From an uncultured Gemella sp. (GTDB lineage: Bacteria > Bacillota > Bacilli > Staphylococcales > Gemellaceae), in the NCBI GenBank assembly GCA_945929765.1, contig CAMEOL010000075.1, positions 1 through 5,598 of the forward strand: a stretch of DNA of 5,598 nucleotides. Reading direction: 5' to 3'. Of the stretch, positions 1-5,594 are shown in pieces. Below the pieces are notes generated by a model. It ran no database searches. It saw nothing but the letters and a program-made list of their open reading frames with translations, and was not told the origin of the DNA. A program made the position numbers and the translations under genes. Numbering within the stretch: the first letter of the stretch is position 1; every line of letters begins with the position of its first letter.

Positions 1-2669
1 AAAATAGCATATAGTAATTTTTCCTCTGGTGTTTGTTCTGTTACACCTTTAGGTGTTACTTTCCCTACTAGGATATCTCCATCTTTTACTTCTGCACCTA
101 TACGGATAATTCCTCGTGCATCTAGATTTCTTAGTGCATTTTCTCCTACGTTAGGAATTTCTCTAGTAATCTCTTCAGGCCCAAGTTTTGTATCACGAGC
201 TTCAGTTTCGTATTCTTCTAAATGGATAGATGTATATACATCGTCTTTAACTAGACGTTCACTCATAATTACAGCATCCTCGTAATTATATCCATCCCAG
301 TTTACGAATGCTACTACTAAGTTTTTACCTAGAGCTAATTCTCCTTTATCCATTGATGGACCGTCTGCAAGAATGTCTTTTACGTCTACTTTATCGCCAA
401 CATTTACAATTGGTTTTTGGTTATATGATGTACTGTGGTTAGAACGAACGAACTTGTGAATTGGATAAACATCTAAATCACCTTTCAATTCTTCTCCATC
501 TAATTTTTCTATTCTACGAACTTTTATTTTTGTAGCGTCTACATATTCTACTATACCTGGATATTTCGCTACTACTGCTGCCCCTGAGTCACGAGCTGAA
601 ACATGTTCCATCCCCGTTCCAACAAATGGAGCTTCTGTTATCATTAATGGTACTGCTTGACGTTGCATGTTGGCACCCATTAATGCACGGTTTGAGTCGT
701 CATTCTCTAAGAACGGTATACACGCCGTTGCTGCCGAAACTACCTGTTTCGGTGATACGTCCATATAATTCATCATTTCTTTTGGTTTTACTGTATTGTC
801 CCCACGGAAACGACAAACTACTTCGTCGTCTAAGAAATATCCCTGCTCATCTACATTAGAATTAGATTGTGCAACGACATACTTATCTTCTTGATCAGCA
901 GTCAAATAAGCAACTTCTTTTGTTACATATGGACGCCCTTCTGCATCAAATTCAACTTTTCGATATGGTGTCATTATAAATCCAAATTCATTTATTCTTG
1001 CGAATGATGATAATGAGTTGATAAGACCGATGTTCGGCCCCTCTGGTGTTTCTATAGGACACATACGTCCATAGTGAGAATAGTGAACGTCACGAACTTC
1101 CATACCTGCACGTTCTCTTGTTAATCCACCAGGACCTAATGCTGATAGCCTACGTTTGTGAGTTAACTCACTTAGTGGGTTTGTTTGGTCCATGAACTGT
1201 GAAAGTTGCGAACTTCCGAAAAATTCTTTAATGATCGCTGTTACTGGACGAACATTTATTAGTTGTTGTGGTGTAACTTCTTCTGAATCTTGGATACTCA
1301 TTCTTTCACGAACAACTCTTTCCATTCTCGAGATACCAACACGAATTTGATTTTGTAACAACTCTCCTATACAACGTAAACGACGATTTCCTAAGTGATC
1401 GATATCATCTGAATTACCAATTAATTCAAATTCAAATCCGTCACTATTTCTTCTATTTCTTATTAATAGTAAGTAATAGTTGATACTTGCTATAATATCA
1501 GCTATCGATAAAGTTAGTAAATCTTTATCAGGAGAAGCATTACCTATAATGTGTAAAACTTGATCTCCCGTTAATTCATCTATATTATAATTATTTCCTG
1601 CTTTAACAAAATTTACTACTTTAAACAATTGCAATTTAAGAATATCATTTCCATCAAGAGATTCGTTCATATCATATTCTTTTACGTTCGCTGTAGTTGC
1701 TAGTTGTTCTTGTATTTCATCTAATATTTTTCGAGTTAATTTAGTACCTTTTTCTACTAAAATTTCTCCTGTTTCTGTATCTACTATCGGCTCTACTAGC
1801 ACTTGATTTTCTAATCTTTCTGATACATTAAGTTTGTTATTTAATTTATAACGTCCAACTTTTGCCAAATCATATCTTCTTGCATCAAAAAATCTAGCAT
1901 ATAATGTTGCTTTTGCAGTTTCAACATTTGTAGGTTCCCCTGGTCTTAATTTATCATAGATTGCTTTTAACGCAGTTGCAGTATCTCTATTTTCATCTTT
2001 TTCTAGAGTATTTAGCAGTTCTGTATCTTCTCCGAATAGTTCGATTATTTCTGCATCAGTATTGAATCCTAAAGCTCTTATTAACGTAGTTAATGGTATC
2101 TTTCTTGTTCTATCAATACGAGCATACGCAAGACCTTTAATGTCTTTCTCTAACTCTAACCATGCTCCACGGTTCGGAATTACAGTTGTTTTGTATGCAT
2201 TAGAAATATTCTTAACTTTTAATTTTTCATCCTCTGTAAAATAAACTGACGGAGAACGAACTAATTGTGATACTATTACACGTTCTGCCCCATTAATAAT
2301 AAAAGTACCTGTGTCAGTCATAAGAGGTAATTCTCCCATAAACACTTCTTGTTCTTTTATTTCACCAGTTTCTTTATTAAGTAATCTTACTTTTACTCTC
2401 AAAGGCGCTGCATATGTAGCATCACGCTCTTTTGACGCATCTATATCGTATTTTGGTGTTCCTAATTTATAATCAATAAATTCTAAACTTAATTTATCGT
2501 TGTTCCCTTCAATTGGAGAAACATCCTTAAAAACTTCCTTAACACCAGTTTCTAAAAATTTTTTATACGATGCAGTTTGAATTTCTATTAAGTCCGGTAA
2601 ATCGATAACTTCTGAAATTCTTGCATAGCTACGTCTTTCTCTATGTTTACCAAATTTTACTTTTTGCAA
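1..2669 (-). CDS. rpoB: RNA polymerase beta subunit RpoB (3' end cut off by the window)
   Basis: This is the beta subunit of DNA-dependent RNA polymerase, which forms one side of the active-site cleft and holds the rifampicin pocket. The reverse strand reads open for 889 codons plus two bases and leaves the window in the [10 protein letters not shown] segment. B. subtilis RpoB is 1193 residues, so about 300 C-terminal residues, including the GDKMAGRHGNKG region, lie outside. Visible landmarks are the N-terminal [16 protein letters not shown], the lobe segment [19 protein letters not shown], the rifampicin region at about residues 485-511 ([20 protein letters not shown] then [11 protein letters not shown]), [14 protein letters not shown], and [15 protein letters not shown] with E797/D798 matching E. 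coli E813/D814. I prefer the TTG start at 2669. A GTG three codons upstream (2678) is in frame but overlaps the Shine-Dalgarno. rpoC would be expected next, beyond the window. The gene has its own promoter at 2797-2825. Confidence 0.97.
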   Translation of the reverse strand, partial: MQKVKFGKHRERRSYARISEVIDLPDLIEIQTASYKKFLETGVKEVFKDVSPIEGNNDKLSLEFIDYKLGTPKYDIDASKERDATYAAPLRVKVRLLNKETGEIKEQEVFMGELPLMTDTGTFIINGAERVIVSQLVRSPSVYFTEDEKLKVKNISNAYKTTVIPNRGAWLELEKDIKGLAYARIDRTRKIPLTTLIRALGFNTDAEIIELFGEDTELLNTLEKDENRDTATALKAIYDKLRPGEPTNVETAKATLYARFFDARRYDLAKVGRYKLNNKLNVSERLENQVLVEPIVDTETGEILVEKGTKLTRKILDEIQEQLATTANVKEYDMNESLDGNDILKLQLFKVVNFVKAGNNYNIDELTGDQVLHIIGNASPDKDLLTLSIADIIASINYYLLLIRNRRNSDGFEFELIGNSDDIDHLGNRRLRCIGELLQNQIRVGISRMERVVRERMSIQDSEEVTPQQLINVRPVTAIIKEFFGSSQLSQFMDQTNPLSELTHKRRLSALGPGGLTRERAGMEVRDVHYSHYGRMCPIETPEGPNIGLINSLSSFARINEFGFIMTPYRKVEFDAEGRPYVTKEVAYLTADQEDKYVVAQSNSNVDEQGYFLDDEVVCRFRGDNTVKPKEMMNYMDVSPKQVVSAATACIPFLENDDSNRALMGANMQRQAVPLMITEAPFVGTGMEHVSARDSGAAVVAKYPGIVEYVDATKIKVRRIEKLDGEELKGDLDVYPIHKFVRSNHSTSYNQKPIVNVGDKVDVKDILADGPSMDKGELALGKNLVVAFVNWDGYNYEDAVIMSERLVKDDVYTSIHLEEYETEARDTKLGPEEITREIPNVGENALRNLDARGIIRIGAEVKDGDILVGKVTPKGVTEQTPEEKLLYAI

Positions 2670-2674
2670 CTGTG

Positions 2675-2683
2675 TCACCCCTC
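2675..2683 (-). promoter_or_regulatory. Shine-Dalgarno of rpoB, decides the TTG start
   Basis: The reverse strand reads GAGGGGTGA and then CACAG before the TTG at 2669, which is ordinary spacing for a Bacilli ribosome binding site. The in-frame GTG at 2678-2676 lies inside this site, so it would have no usable spacer. From recall, B. subtilis rpoB also starts with TTG behind a similar GGGGTGA-type site, which supports the choice. Confidence 0.7.
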
Positions 2684-2706
2684 GGTTATTTTATATTTTC
2701 GTTATT

Positions 2707-2737
2707 AAAAAAAGGTTGAAAACGCTGTTATTTCAAC
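2707..2737 (-). terminator. Weak intrinsic terminator or attenuator in the rpoB leader
   Basis: On the reverse strand GTTGAAA (2737-2731) pairs perfectly with TTTCAAC (2721-2715) around a 9-base loop. A C and then seven Ts (2713-2707) follow. The stem is short and AT-rich, so termination would be partial. An overlapping alternative stem, AAAACG (2742-2737) with CGTTTT (2724-2719), cannot form at the same time. The hairpin lies downstream of the rpoB promoter and upstream of its start codon, so it could attenuate rpoBC transcription as well as trim readthrough from ybxB. Function is inferred. Confidence 0.45.
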
Positions 2738-2755
2738 GTTTTAAAAACAAAATAT

Positions 2756-2785
2756 AGTAATTTATATCTAAAAAAATAAATTACT
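2756..2785 (-). repeat. 10-bp inverted repeat at the 5' end of the predicted rpoB mRNA
   Basis: AGTAATTTAT at 2756-2765 and its exact reverse complement at 2776-2785 enclose a 10-base loop. If transcription starts near 2790, this hairpin would sit within a few bases of the mRNA 5' end. Such a position often protects against 5'-end-dependent decay in Bacilli. All but two of the pairs are A-U, so stability is modest and the function is uncertain. Confidence 0.5.
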
Positions 2786-2796
2786 TGCAATATATC

Positions 2797-2825
2797 ATAC
2801 TATCACAATAAAGTGTTCTTGTCAA
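2797..2825 (-). promoter_or_regulatory. Sigma-A promoter of rpoB
   Basis: On the reverse strand a perfect -35 TTGACA (2825-2820) is followed by a 17-base spacer and TAGTAT (2802-2797), a 4/6 match to TATAAT, with an extended -10 TGA just before it. The -35 starts directly after the ybxB stop codon. Transcription should begin near 2790, leaving about 120 bases of leader before rpoB. A TATGAT three bases further on is a second possible -10 but would give a 20-base spacer. Confidence 0.75.
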
Positions 2826-3422
2826 TTATTTTACAGATTTTAATATATAATATCCTTTGTTTTTCGATACGATTTCCACCTTATTAAAAAGTTGCTCTAG
2901 CAACTTCTTGCAACTTGCCATACCTTGTTTTTTTTGAATTACTACCCATAATTCTCCACTACTATTTAGATTGTTGTAGCTTTGCTCCATCATTTTGTGC
3001 ACAACTTTCTTCCCTGCTCTAATAGGAGGATTAGTAACAATAATATCGAACTTTTCTTCTATATTATCTAGCGCATCATTTTCTAAAAAATTAACTTCAT
3101 TATTTAATTTGTTTAAATTTACATTTTTTTCTGCTAATTCCAAACTTCGCTTATTTACATCTATTAATGTATATTTATAACTAGGGTTAGCTGTTCCCAA
3201 TACAACAGTAACAACTCCATATCCACAACCAAGATCACAAACTGCAGCTTGTTCCTTTGTAGTGTTAAAACTTTCTAACAAAGTCTTCGTCCCAAAATCA
3301 ACACTATCTTTCGAAAATACTCCATTATCTGTAATAAAAAAGTATTCTTTCCCTAAAATATATGCACTTATCTTTTTTTCGTTACTAGTAGAATTAGGAT
3401 TGTTAGTATAATAATGTTCCAT
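2826..3422 (-). CDS. ybxB: YbxB/RsmC-like class I SAM-dependent methyltransferase
   Basis: This is a small methyltransferase of the RsmC/RlmG (MTS) family, whose characterised members methylate guanine N2 in ribosomal RNA. The exact target of the Bacilli YbxB branch is not something I can assign. Counting from the upstream ATG at 3437, the SAM-binding motif I VCDLGCGYG is at about residues 66-74, the acidic residue of LIDVN is D93, and the catalytic-type motif IV is TNPPIRAGKKVVH at about 135-147. GELWVVIQKKQG and KGYYILK near the end also match YbxB as I recall it. The preferred start is the ATG at 3422 (198 codons), because AAAAGG lies six bases upstream and the product then begins MEHYY, like B. 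subtilis MSEHYY. The ATG at 3437 (203 codons) has only a weak site. The gene lies between rplL and rpoB as in B. subtilis, but a strong terminator precedes it and I see no clear promoter of its own. Confidence 0.9.
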   Translation of the reverse strand: MEHYYTNNPNSTSNEKKISAYILGKEYFFITDNGVFSKDSVDFGTKTLLESFNTTKEQAAVCDLGCGYGVVTVVLGTANPSYKYTLIDVNKRSLELAEKNVNLNKLNNEVNFLENDALDNIEEKFDIIVTNPPIRAGKKVVHKMMEQSYNNLNSSGELWVVIQKKQGMASCKKLLEQLFNKVEIVSKNKGYYILKSVK

Positions 3423-3428
3423 AGAGTA

Positions 3429-3434
3429 CCTTTT
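3429..3434 (-). promoter_or_regulatory. Shine-Dalgarno supporting the inner start of ybxB
   Basis: AAAAGG on the reverse strand is six bases from the ATG at 3422. The site lies inside the coding sequence if the upstream ATG at 3437 is used instead, and that ATG has only an AGAAAG-like match two bases away. Confidence 0.55.
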
Positions 3435-3516
3435 CATTTCTTTCTTTTATTTGTATTTTATTACCATTTTATCTGTTAAATAATTTATTATTCCTAATAA
3501 AGATAATATATCTATT

Positions 3517-3530
3517 TTTTACATCTATCT
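3517..3530. repeat. 14-bp direct repeat, copy 1
   Basis: TTTTACATCTATCT occurs here and again, identically, at 3661-3674. The two copies bracket about 130 bp holding the rplL terminator and an AT-rich hairpin. The origin is unknown. Confidence 0.6.
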
Positions 3531-3565
3531 TTAGTAGAAATAATAAATTTAGACATACTTTAACT

Positions 3566-3608
3566 AAAAAAGTATATCTCAGCTAGCATCGCTAACTTGA
3601 GATATACT
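3566..3608 (-). terminator. Strong intrinsic terminator after rplJL
   Basis: On the reverse strand AGTATATCTC (3608-3599) pairs with GAGATATACT (3580-3571). An inner stem, AGTTAGC with GCTAGCT (one G-U pair, one bulged A), closes on a GAT loop. The 17-bp hairpin runs into six Ts (3571-3566, the first also closing the stem) followed by AGTT. No T-run follows on the plus strand, so the polarity is minus. It should end the rplJ-rplL transcript and separate it from ybxB-rpoB. Confidence 0.88.
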
Positions 3609-3629
3609 ATATGTTATTATCATCGTATC

Positions 3630-3653
3630 AAATATTTTCAAAAGAAAATATTT
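3630..3653. repeat. Perfect 10-bp AT-rich hairpin between rplL and its terminator
   Basis: AAATATTTTC and GAAAATATTT flank a four-base loop (AAAA on plus, TTTT on minus). On the minus strand no T-run follows it, so it is not an obvious terminator for rplL. It could be a 3'-UTR stability or processing element of the rplJL mRNA. This is inferred from position only. Confidence 0.5.
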
Positions 3654-3660
3654 TTGTTAA

Positions 3661-3674
3661 TTTTACATCTATCT
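3661..3674. repeat. 14-bp direct repeat, copy 2
   Basis: This is the identical partner of 3517-3530, lying 19 bases downstream of the rplL stop codon in the direction of transcription. Only imperfect similarity is seen between the ends of the bracketed segment, so it is not called as a mobile element. Confidence 0.6.
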
Positions 3675-3692
3675 AATTAGTTAAAAATTCAA

Positions 3693-4055
3693 TTATTTAA
3701 CTTCTACAGAAGCTCCAACTTCTTCTAATTTAGCTTTGATTTCTTCTGCTTCTTCTTTAGAAACTCCTTCTTTAAGAGTTGCTGGTGCTCCATCAACTTT
3801 TTCTTTAGCTTCTTTTAGTCCGTCTCCAGTGATTTCACGAACTACTTTGATTACTTTAATTTTTTGATCTCCAGCTGATGCTAATACTACATCAAACTCA
3901 GTTTTTTCTTCTACTGCAGCTCCTGCAGCTCCACCTACTACAGCTACAGGCGCAGCAGCAGTTACTCCGAATTCTTCTTCAATTGCTTTTACTAAGTCGT
4001 TTAATTCTAAAACAGACATAGCTTTGATAGCTTCTAAAATTTGTTCTTTAGTCAT
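3693..4055 (-). CDS. rplL: 50S ribosomal protein L7/L12 (bL12)
   Basis: This is the multicopy protein of the ribosomal stalk. Dimers bind the C-terminal helix of L10 and recruit IF2, EF-Tu, EF-G and RF3. At 120 residues it has the usual length and all three parts: an N-terminal dimerisation and L10-binding helical region (about 1-31), an Ala/Gly/Val-rich hinge (about 32-48), and the C-terminal factor-binding domain (about 52-120, from [20 protein letters not shown] to the end [12 protein letters not shown]). The start is the ATG at 4055 behind GGAGG with a 9-base spacer. It follows rplJ after 44 bp and shares its transcript. One oddity is [14 protein letters not shown] at about 76-89, where most bacterial L12 proteins have Leu in place of D78 and K86. 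The stop is followed by a hairpin and then a strong terminator. Confidence 0.98.
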   Translation of the reverse strand: MTKEQILEAIKAMSVLELNDLVKAIEEEFGVTAAAPVAVVGGAAGAAVEEKTEFDVVLASAGDQKIKVIKVVREITGDGLKEAKEKVDGAPATLKEGVSKEEAEEIKAKLEEVGASVEVK

Positions 4056-4099
4056 TATAATTTTCCTCCGATTTATCTTTATATACTTTTTATTTTTTA

Positions 4100-4600
4100 T
4101 TAAGCTTCTTGTTCAGCTTTTTGGTCTGCAACAGCTTTAACTGCTAAAGCAGTATTTCTCATAGGTGCTGTTAATACAGAAAGTAACATAGAAAGTAACC
4201 CTTCTTTGTTTGGTAATGTTGCGATAGCTTTTACTTCTTCTAAAGAAGCAACTTTACCTTCGATAACCCCAGCTTTTAATTCTAGGTTTTCGTGTGTTTT
4301 TGCAAAGTCGTTAAGTACTCTTGCTGGTGCAACTACGTCTTCAGTTGAGAATGCAATAGCGTTAGGTCCAGTTAGAACTTCTTCTAATCCTTCGATCCCA
4401 GCTTGCTCCATTGCACGACGTACTAATGAGTTTTTGTAAACTTTGAATGTTAATCCTTCGTTACGCATGTTGTTACGTAGTTCTGTTACTTCAGCAACAT
4501 TTAATCCACGATAGTCAGCAATAACGATAGAAGCACTTGCTTTAATTTCTTCAGCAATTTGGTTTACAAGTTCTTGTTTTCTCTCAATAGCTTTTGACAT
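4100..4600 (-). CDS. rplJ: 50S ribosomal protein L10 (uL10)
   Basis: L10 anchors the L7/L12 dimers to the 23S rRNA at the base of the stalk and, with L12, represses its own operon. The 166-residue protein has the family's normal length and motifs: ADYRGL at 28-33, [10 protein letters not shown] at 54-63, GPNAIAF at 78-84, GVIEGK at 111-116, and [20 protein letters not shown] at 129-148. These are followed by the C-terminal helix that binds L12 dimers. The start ATG at 4600 has AGGAGG seven bases upstream. It is the first gene of the rplJ-rplL transcript, downstream of the TTGACA promoter at 4775-4803 and the L10 leader attenuator. rplK and rplA, which precede rplJ in some bacteria, are not immediately upstream; queT is there instead. 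Confidence 0.98.
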   Translation of the reverse strand: MSKAIERKQELVNQIAEEIKASASIVIADYRGLNVAEVTELRNNMRNEGLTFKVYKNSLVRRAMEQAGIEGLEEVLTGPNAIAFSTEDVVAPARVLNDFAKTHENLELKAGVIEGKVASLEEVKAIATLPNKEGLLSMLLSVLTAPMRNTALAVKAVADQKAEQEA

Positions 4601-4642
4601 TGAATTTCCTCCTAATTAGATTATCAATCTCATTGTACCAAT

Positions 4643-4679
4643 AAAAAAACCTTTCCGCATGTGAGAACATACAAAAAGG
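4643..4679 (-). terminator. Attenuator terminator of the L10 leader
   Basis: On the reverse strand CCTTTTTGTATG (4679-4668) pairs with CATGCGGAAAGG (4661-4650) over 12 continuous base pairs, three of them G-U. The loop is TTCTCA, and seven Ts follow (4649-4643). It lies between the rplJ promoter and the rplJ start, as expected for transcription attenuation. A competing stem pairs the 4702-4695 segment (AAAAAG core) with the terminator's 5' arm (4678-4671), giving eight pairs, and could act as antiterminator. Confidence 0.88.
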
Positions 4680-4768
4680 CATAGAAATAATACTCTTTTT
4701 ATTATTGTCCTCGGTAGGATTATTAAAACTTTCGTTCCCTACTGTCTTAGGTACATTTTTAACTGACT
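4643..4768 (-). promoter_or_regulatory. L10 leader RNA (autogenous control of rplJL)
   Basis: This is the 5' leader of the rplJ transcript. The core CCTAAGACAGTAGG (4751-4738) and CCTACCGAGG (4718-4709) form two short helices, GUAGG/CCUAC and CCU/AGG. They are separated by an asymmetric internal loop of AAGACA against CG, a kink-turn-like element that matches the known L10 leader family. A weaker hairpin, AATAATA/TATTATT (4706-4700, 4692-4686), and then the attenuator follow. Known biology in B. subtilis is that the L10(L12)4 complex binds this leader and promotes termination when stalk protein is in excess. That it works so here is inferred from sequence and position. Confidence 0.88.
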
Positions 4769-4774
4769 TTCAAT

Positions 4775-4803
4775 AATATACACTAAAACATTATTTTTGT
4801 CAA
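4775..4803 (-). promoter_or_regulatory. Sigma-A promoter of rplJL
   Basis: A perfect -35 TTGACA (4803-4798), a 17-base spacer and TATATT (4780-4775), a 5/6 match to the -10, lie on the reverse strand. The start of transcription should be near 4768. The -35 begins 20 bases past the queT stop codon and falls inside a duplicated copy of the queT 3' end. Confidence 0.85.
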
Positions 4804-4847
4804 GTATTTTTTCTAAAAATTATTATTTATCAAATATTTTTTCTAAA
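4801..4847. repeat. Near-perfect 17-bp direct repeat at the queT 3' end
   Basis: The plus strand carries a 17-base unit at 4801-4817 and again at 4831-4847, with 16 of 17 bases identical and a period of exactly 30 bp. The second unit encodes the end of QueT (LEKIFDK-stop). The first lies after the stop and, in the same frame, would read LEKILDK. It supplies the rplJ -35 element. A local 30-bp tandem duplication is the simplest explanation. Confidence 0.65.
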
Positions 4848-5353
4848 TTAACAGCTTTGTGTAAAATTTCTGTAATTACTGCACCAAGAATCATAACGAT
4901 CGTTTGAGATGCTAGTAAACTTCCGTAAATAGCTAAGTAAGCTCCCCATTCAAACGGAACTGAGTTAGAAAAACCTGTAGGGAAAACTGCAATTTCATAA
5001 GCTATTATAGGCATACATACTACTAAATAAAGTACAATATTTACTATGTGACGTACAATTCTATTTTTTATGCTTTTAAAAATAAATACACTAAGTGCTA
5101 ATGCTAATCCTGTACCTAACGTTCCAAATATAACGTCTACTATTCCTAACGGACTAAAGAAATTCGCAATCGCAACCCCTAATGTTAACGGCAACCAGAA
5201 TAATTTGTTAAATACAACTAGTTGCATTAAAGATTCGCTATAACGAAATTGAATTTGTCCATAAGAAAAACTTACATTAGAAACCGTCAATACCACATAA
5301 ATCGCTGCTATTAAAGCTTGAATAGTTAAAATTTTAACTTTATTATTTCTCAT
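4823..5353 (-). CDS. queT: QueT-family queuosine precursor (preQ1/preQ0) transporter
   Basis: This is predicted to be the membrane substrate-binding (S) component of an energy-coupling-factor transporter that imports a queuosine precursor for tRNA modification at position 34. The 176-residue protein is hydrophobic, with about five or six membrane segments at roughly 8-25, 43-66, 70-93, 101-123 and 137-165, and a basic N-terminus. Family hallmarks are GQIQFRYSE at 32-40, followed by LGVAIANFFSPLGIVDVIFG at 58-77. The ECF ATPases and T subunit are not in the window and are normally encoded elsewhere for shared use. The start ATG at 5353 has AAGGAG five bases upstream. A preQ1-I-type riboswitch and terminator precede it, which independently supports the substrate. 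It ends in two consecutive TAA stops. No terminator follows, so readthrough would enter the L10 leader. Confidence 0.92.
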   Translation of the reverse strand: MRNNKVKILTIQALIAAIYVVLTVSNVSFSYGQIQFRYSESLMQLVVFNKLFWLPLTLGVAIANFFSPLGIVDVIFGTLGTGLALALSVFIFKSIKNRIVRHIVNIVLYLVVCMPIIAYEIAVFPTGFSNSVPFEWGAYLAIYGSLLASQTIVMILGAVITEILHKAVNLEKIFDK

Positions 5354-5378
5354 CTTATCTCCTTATCTTGTTCAAGAG

Positions 5379-5416
5379 AAAAAAATAAACACCAGCCATG
5401 AGAGTTGCTAATGCTT
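5379..5416 (-). terminator. Riboswitch-controlled terminator upstream of queT
   Basis: On the reverse strand AAGCATTAGC (5416-5407) pairs with GCTGGTGTTT (5396-5387) over ten base pairs, including three G-U. The loop is AACTCTCATG, and A then seven Ts (5385-5379) follow. It comes directly after the preQ1-type aptamer, so ligand binding would be expected to favour termination and lower queT expression. Its loop contains CTCTCA, the complement of TGAGAG in the aptamer loop. Confidence 0.82.
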
Positions 5417-5451
5417 TTAGTTTTTTTTAAAGATGGATCTCTCAAACATCT
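5417..5451 (-). promoter_or_regulatory. PreQ1-I-type riboswitch aptamer
   Basis: On the reverse strand the 5-bp stem AGATG/CATCT (5451-5447, 5435-5431) encloses an 11-base loop, TTTGAGAGATC. It is followed by an A-rich tail ending in ACTAA (5430-5417). This is the compact layout of the preQ1 class I riboswitch: a small hairpin plus an AAAAAACUAA-type tail that folds back as a pseudoknot. It senses pre-queuosine1. The loop differs from the commonest GGUUC consensus and the pseudoknot pairing looks weak (AG with CU, then UU with AA), so the subtype is uncertain. Its place before queT and a terminator supports the call. Confidence 0.75.
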
Positions 5452-5469
5452 GTATTTTATTAAGTAATT

Positions 5470-5498
5470 ATAATAACATTAAATTCTTCGTTAGTCAA
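5470..5498 (-). promoter_or_regulatory. Sigma-A promoter of queT
   Basis: TTGACT (5498-5493) is followed by a 17-base spacer and TATTAT (5475-5470), a 5/6 match, with an extended -10 TGT immediately before it, on the reverse strand. Transcription should start near 5463, about ten bases before the riboswitch stem. Confidence 0.82.
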
Positions 5499-5552
5499 CC
5501 ACAAGCATTAAATATTTACTAATACTACTAAAATCACTATTAATTATACATA

Positions 5553-5594
5553 AAAAAATATGAAGACCGAAACTACCTAATCTTCATATTTTTT
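5553..5594. terminator. Symmetric, probably bidirectional intrinsic terminator
   Basis: AAAAAATATGAAGA (5553-5566) and its exact complement TCTTCATATTTTTT (5581-5594) form a 14-bp stem around a 14-base loop. A T-run closes the stem on both strands, so it could stop transcripts from either side. On the minus strand it would end the unseen gene upstream of queT. The bases between it and the queT -35 (5499-5552) show nothing recognisable. Confidence 0.8.

Noticed and set aside
626..859. Plus-strand open frame of 77 codons inside rpoB
   Set aside because: It lies wholly antisense to the conserved RpoB coding sequence, resembles no known protein, and has no Shine-Dalgarno.
1381..1680. Possible lineage-specific insertion in RpoB before the rifampicin region
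   Set aside because: Residue numbering runs about 22 ahead of B. subtilis, and part of this comes from a longer stretch before [13 protein letters not shown]. This is ordinary length variation in the beta lobe, not a discrete inserted domain.
2062..2244. Plus-strand open frame of 60 codons inside rpoB
   Set aside because: It is an antisense shadow of the conserved RpoB lobe region, with no ribosome binding site or family resemblance.
2676..2678. GTG as the rpoB start codon
   Set aside because: It is in frame and would give an N-terminus of plausible length, but it overlaps the only Shine-Dalgarno, while TTG at 2669 has normal spacing.
2995..3180. Plus-strand open frame of 61 codons opposite ybxB
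   Set aside because: It is antisense to the methyltransferase core motifs. Its Phe/Ser/Leu-rich product is what AT-rich reverse frames usually give.
3438..3560. Possible promoter for ybxB, such as TATTAT or TAAAAT matches in the AT-rich spacer
   Set aside because: The -10-like matches are many, but none has better than a 3/6 match to TTGACA at a 16-18 base distance, so no single promoter can be defended.
3531..3660. MITE-like element between the 14-bp repeats
   Set aside because: The terminal inverted similarity is imperfect and AT-rich, a 14-bp target duplication is unusually long, and the internal hairpins are explained as a terminator and a 3'-UTR stem.
4206..4439. Plus-strand open frame of 77 codons opposite rplJ
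   Set aside because: It is antisense to conserved L10 codons and has no initiation signal.
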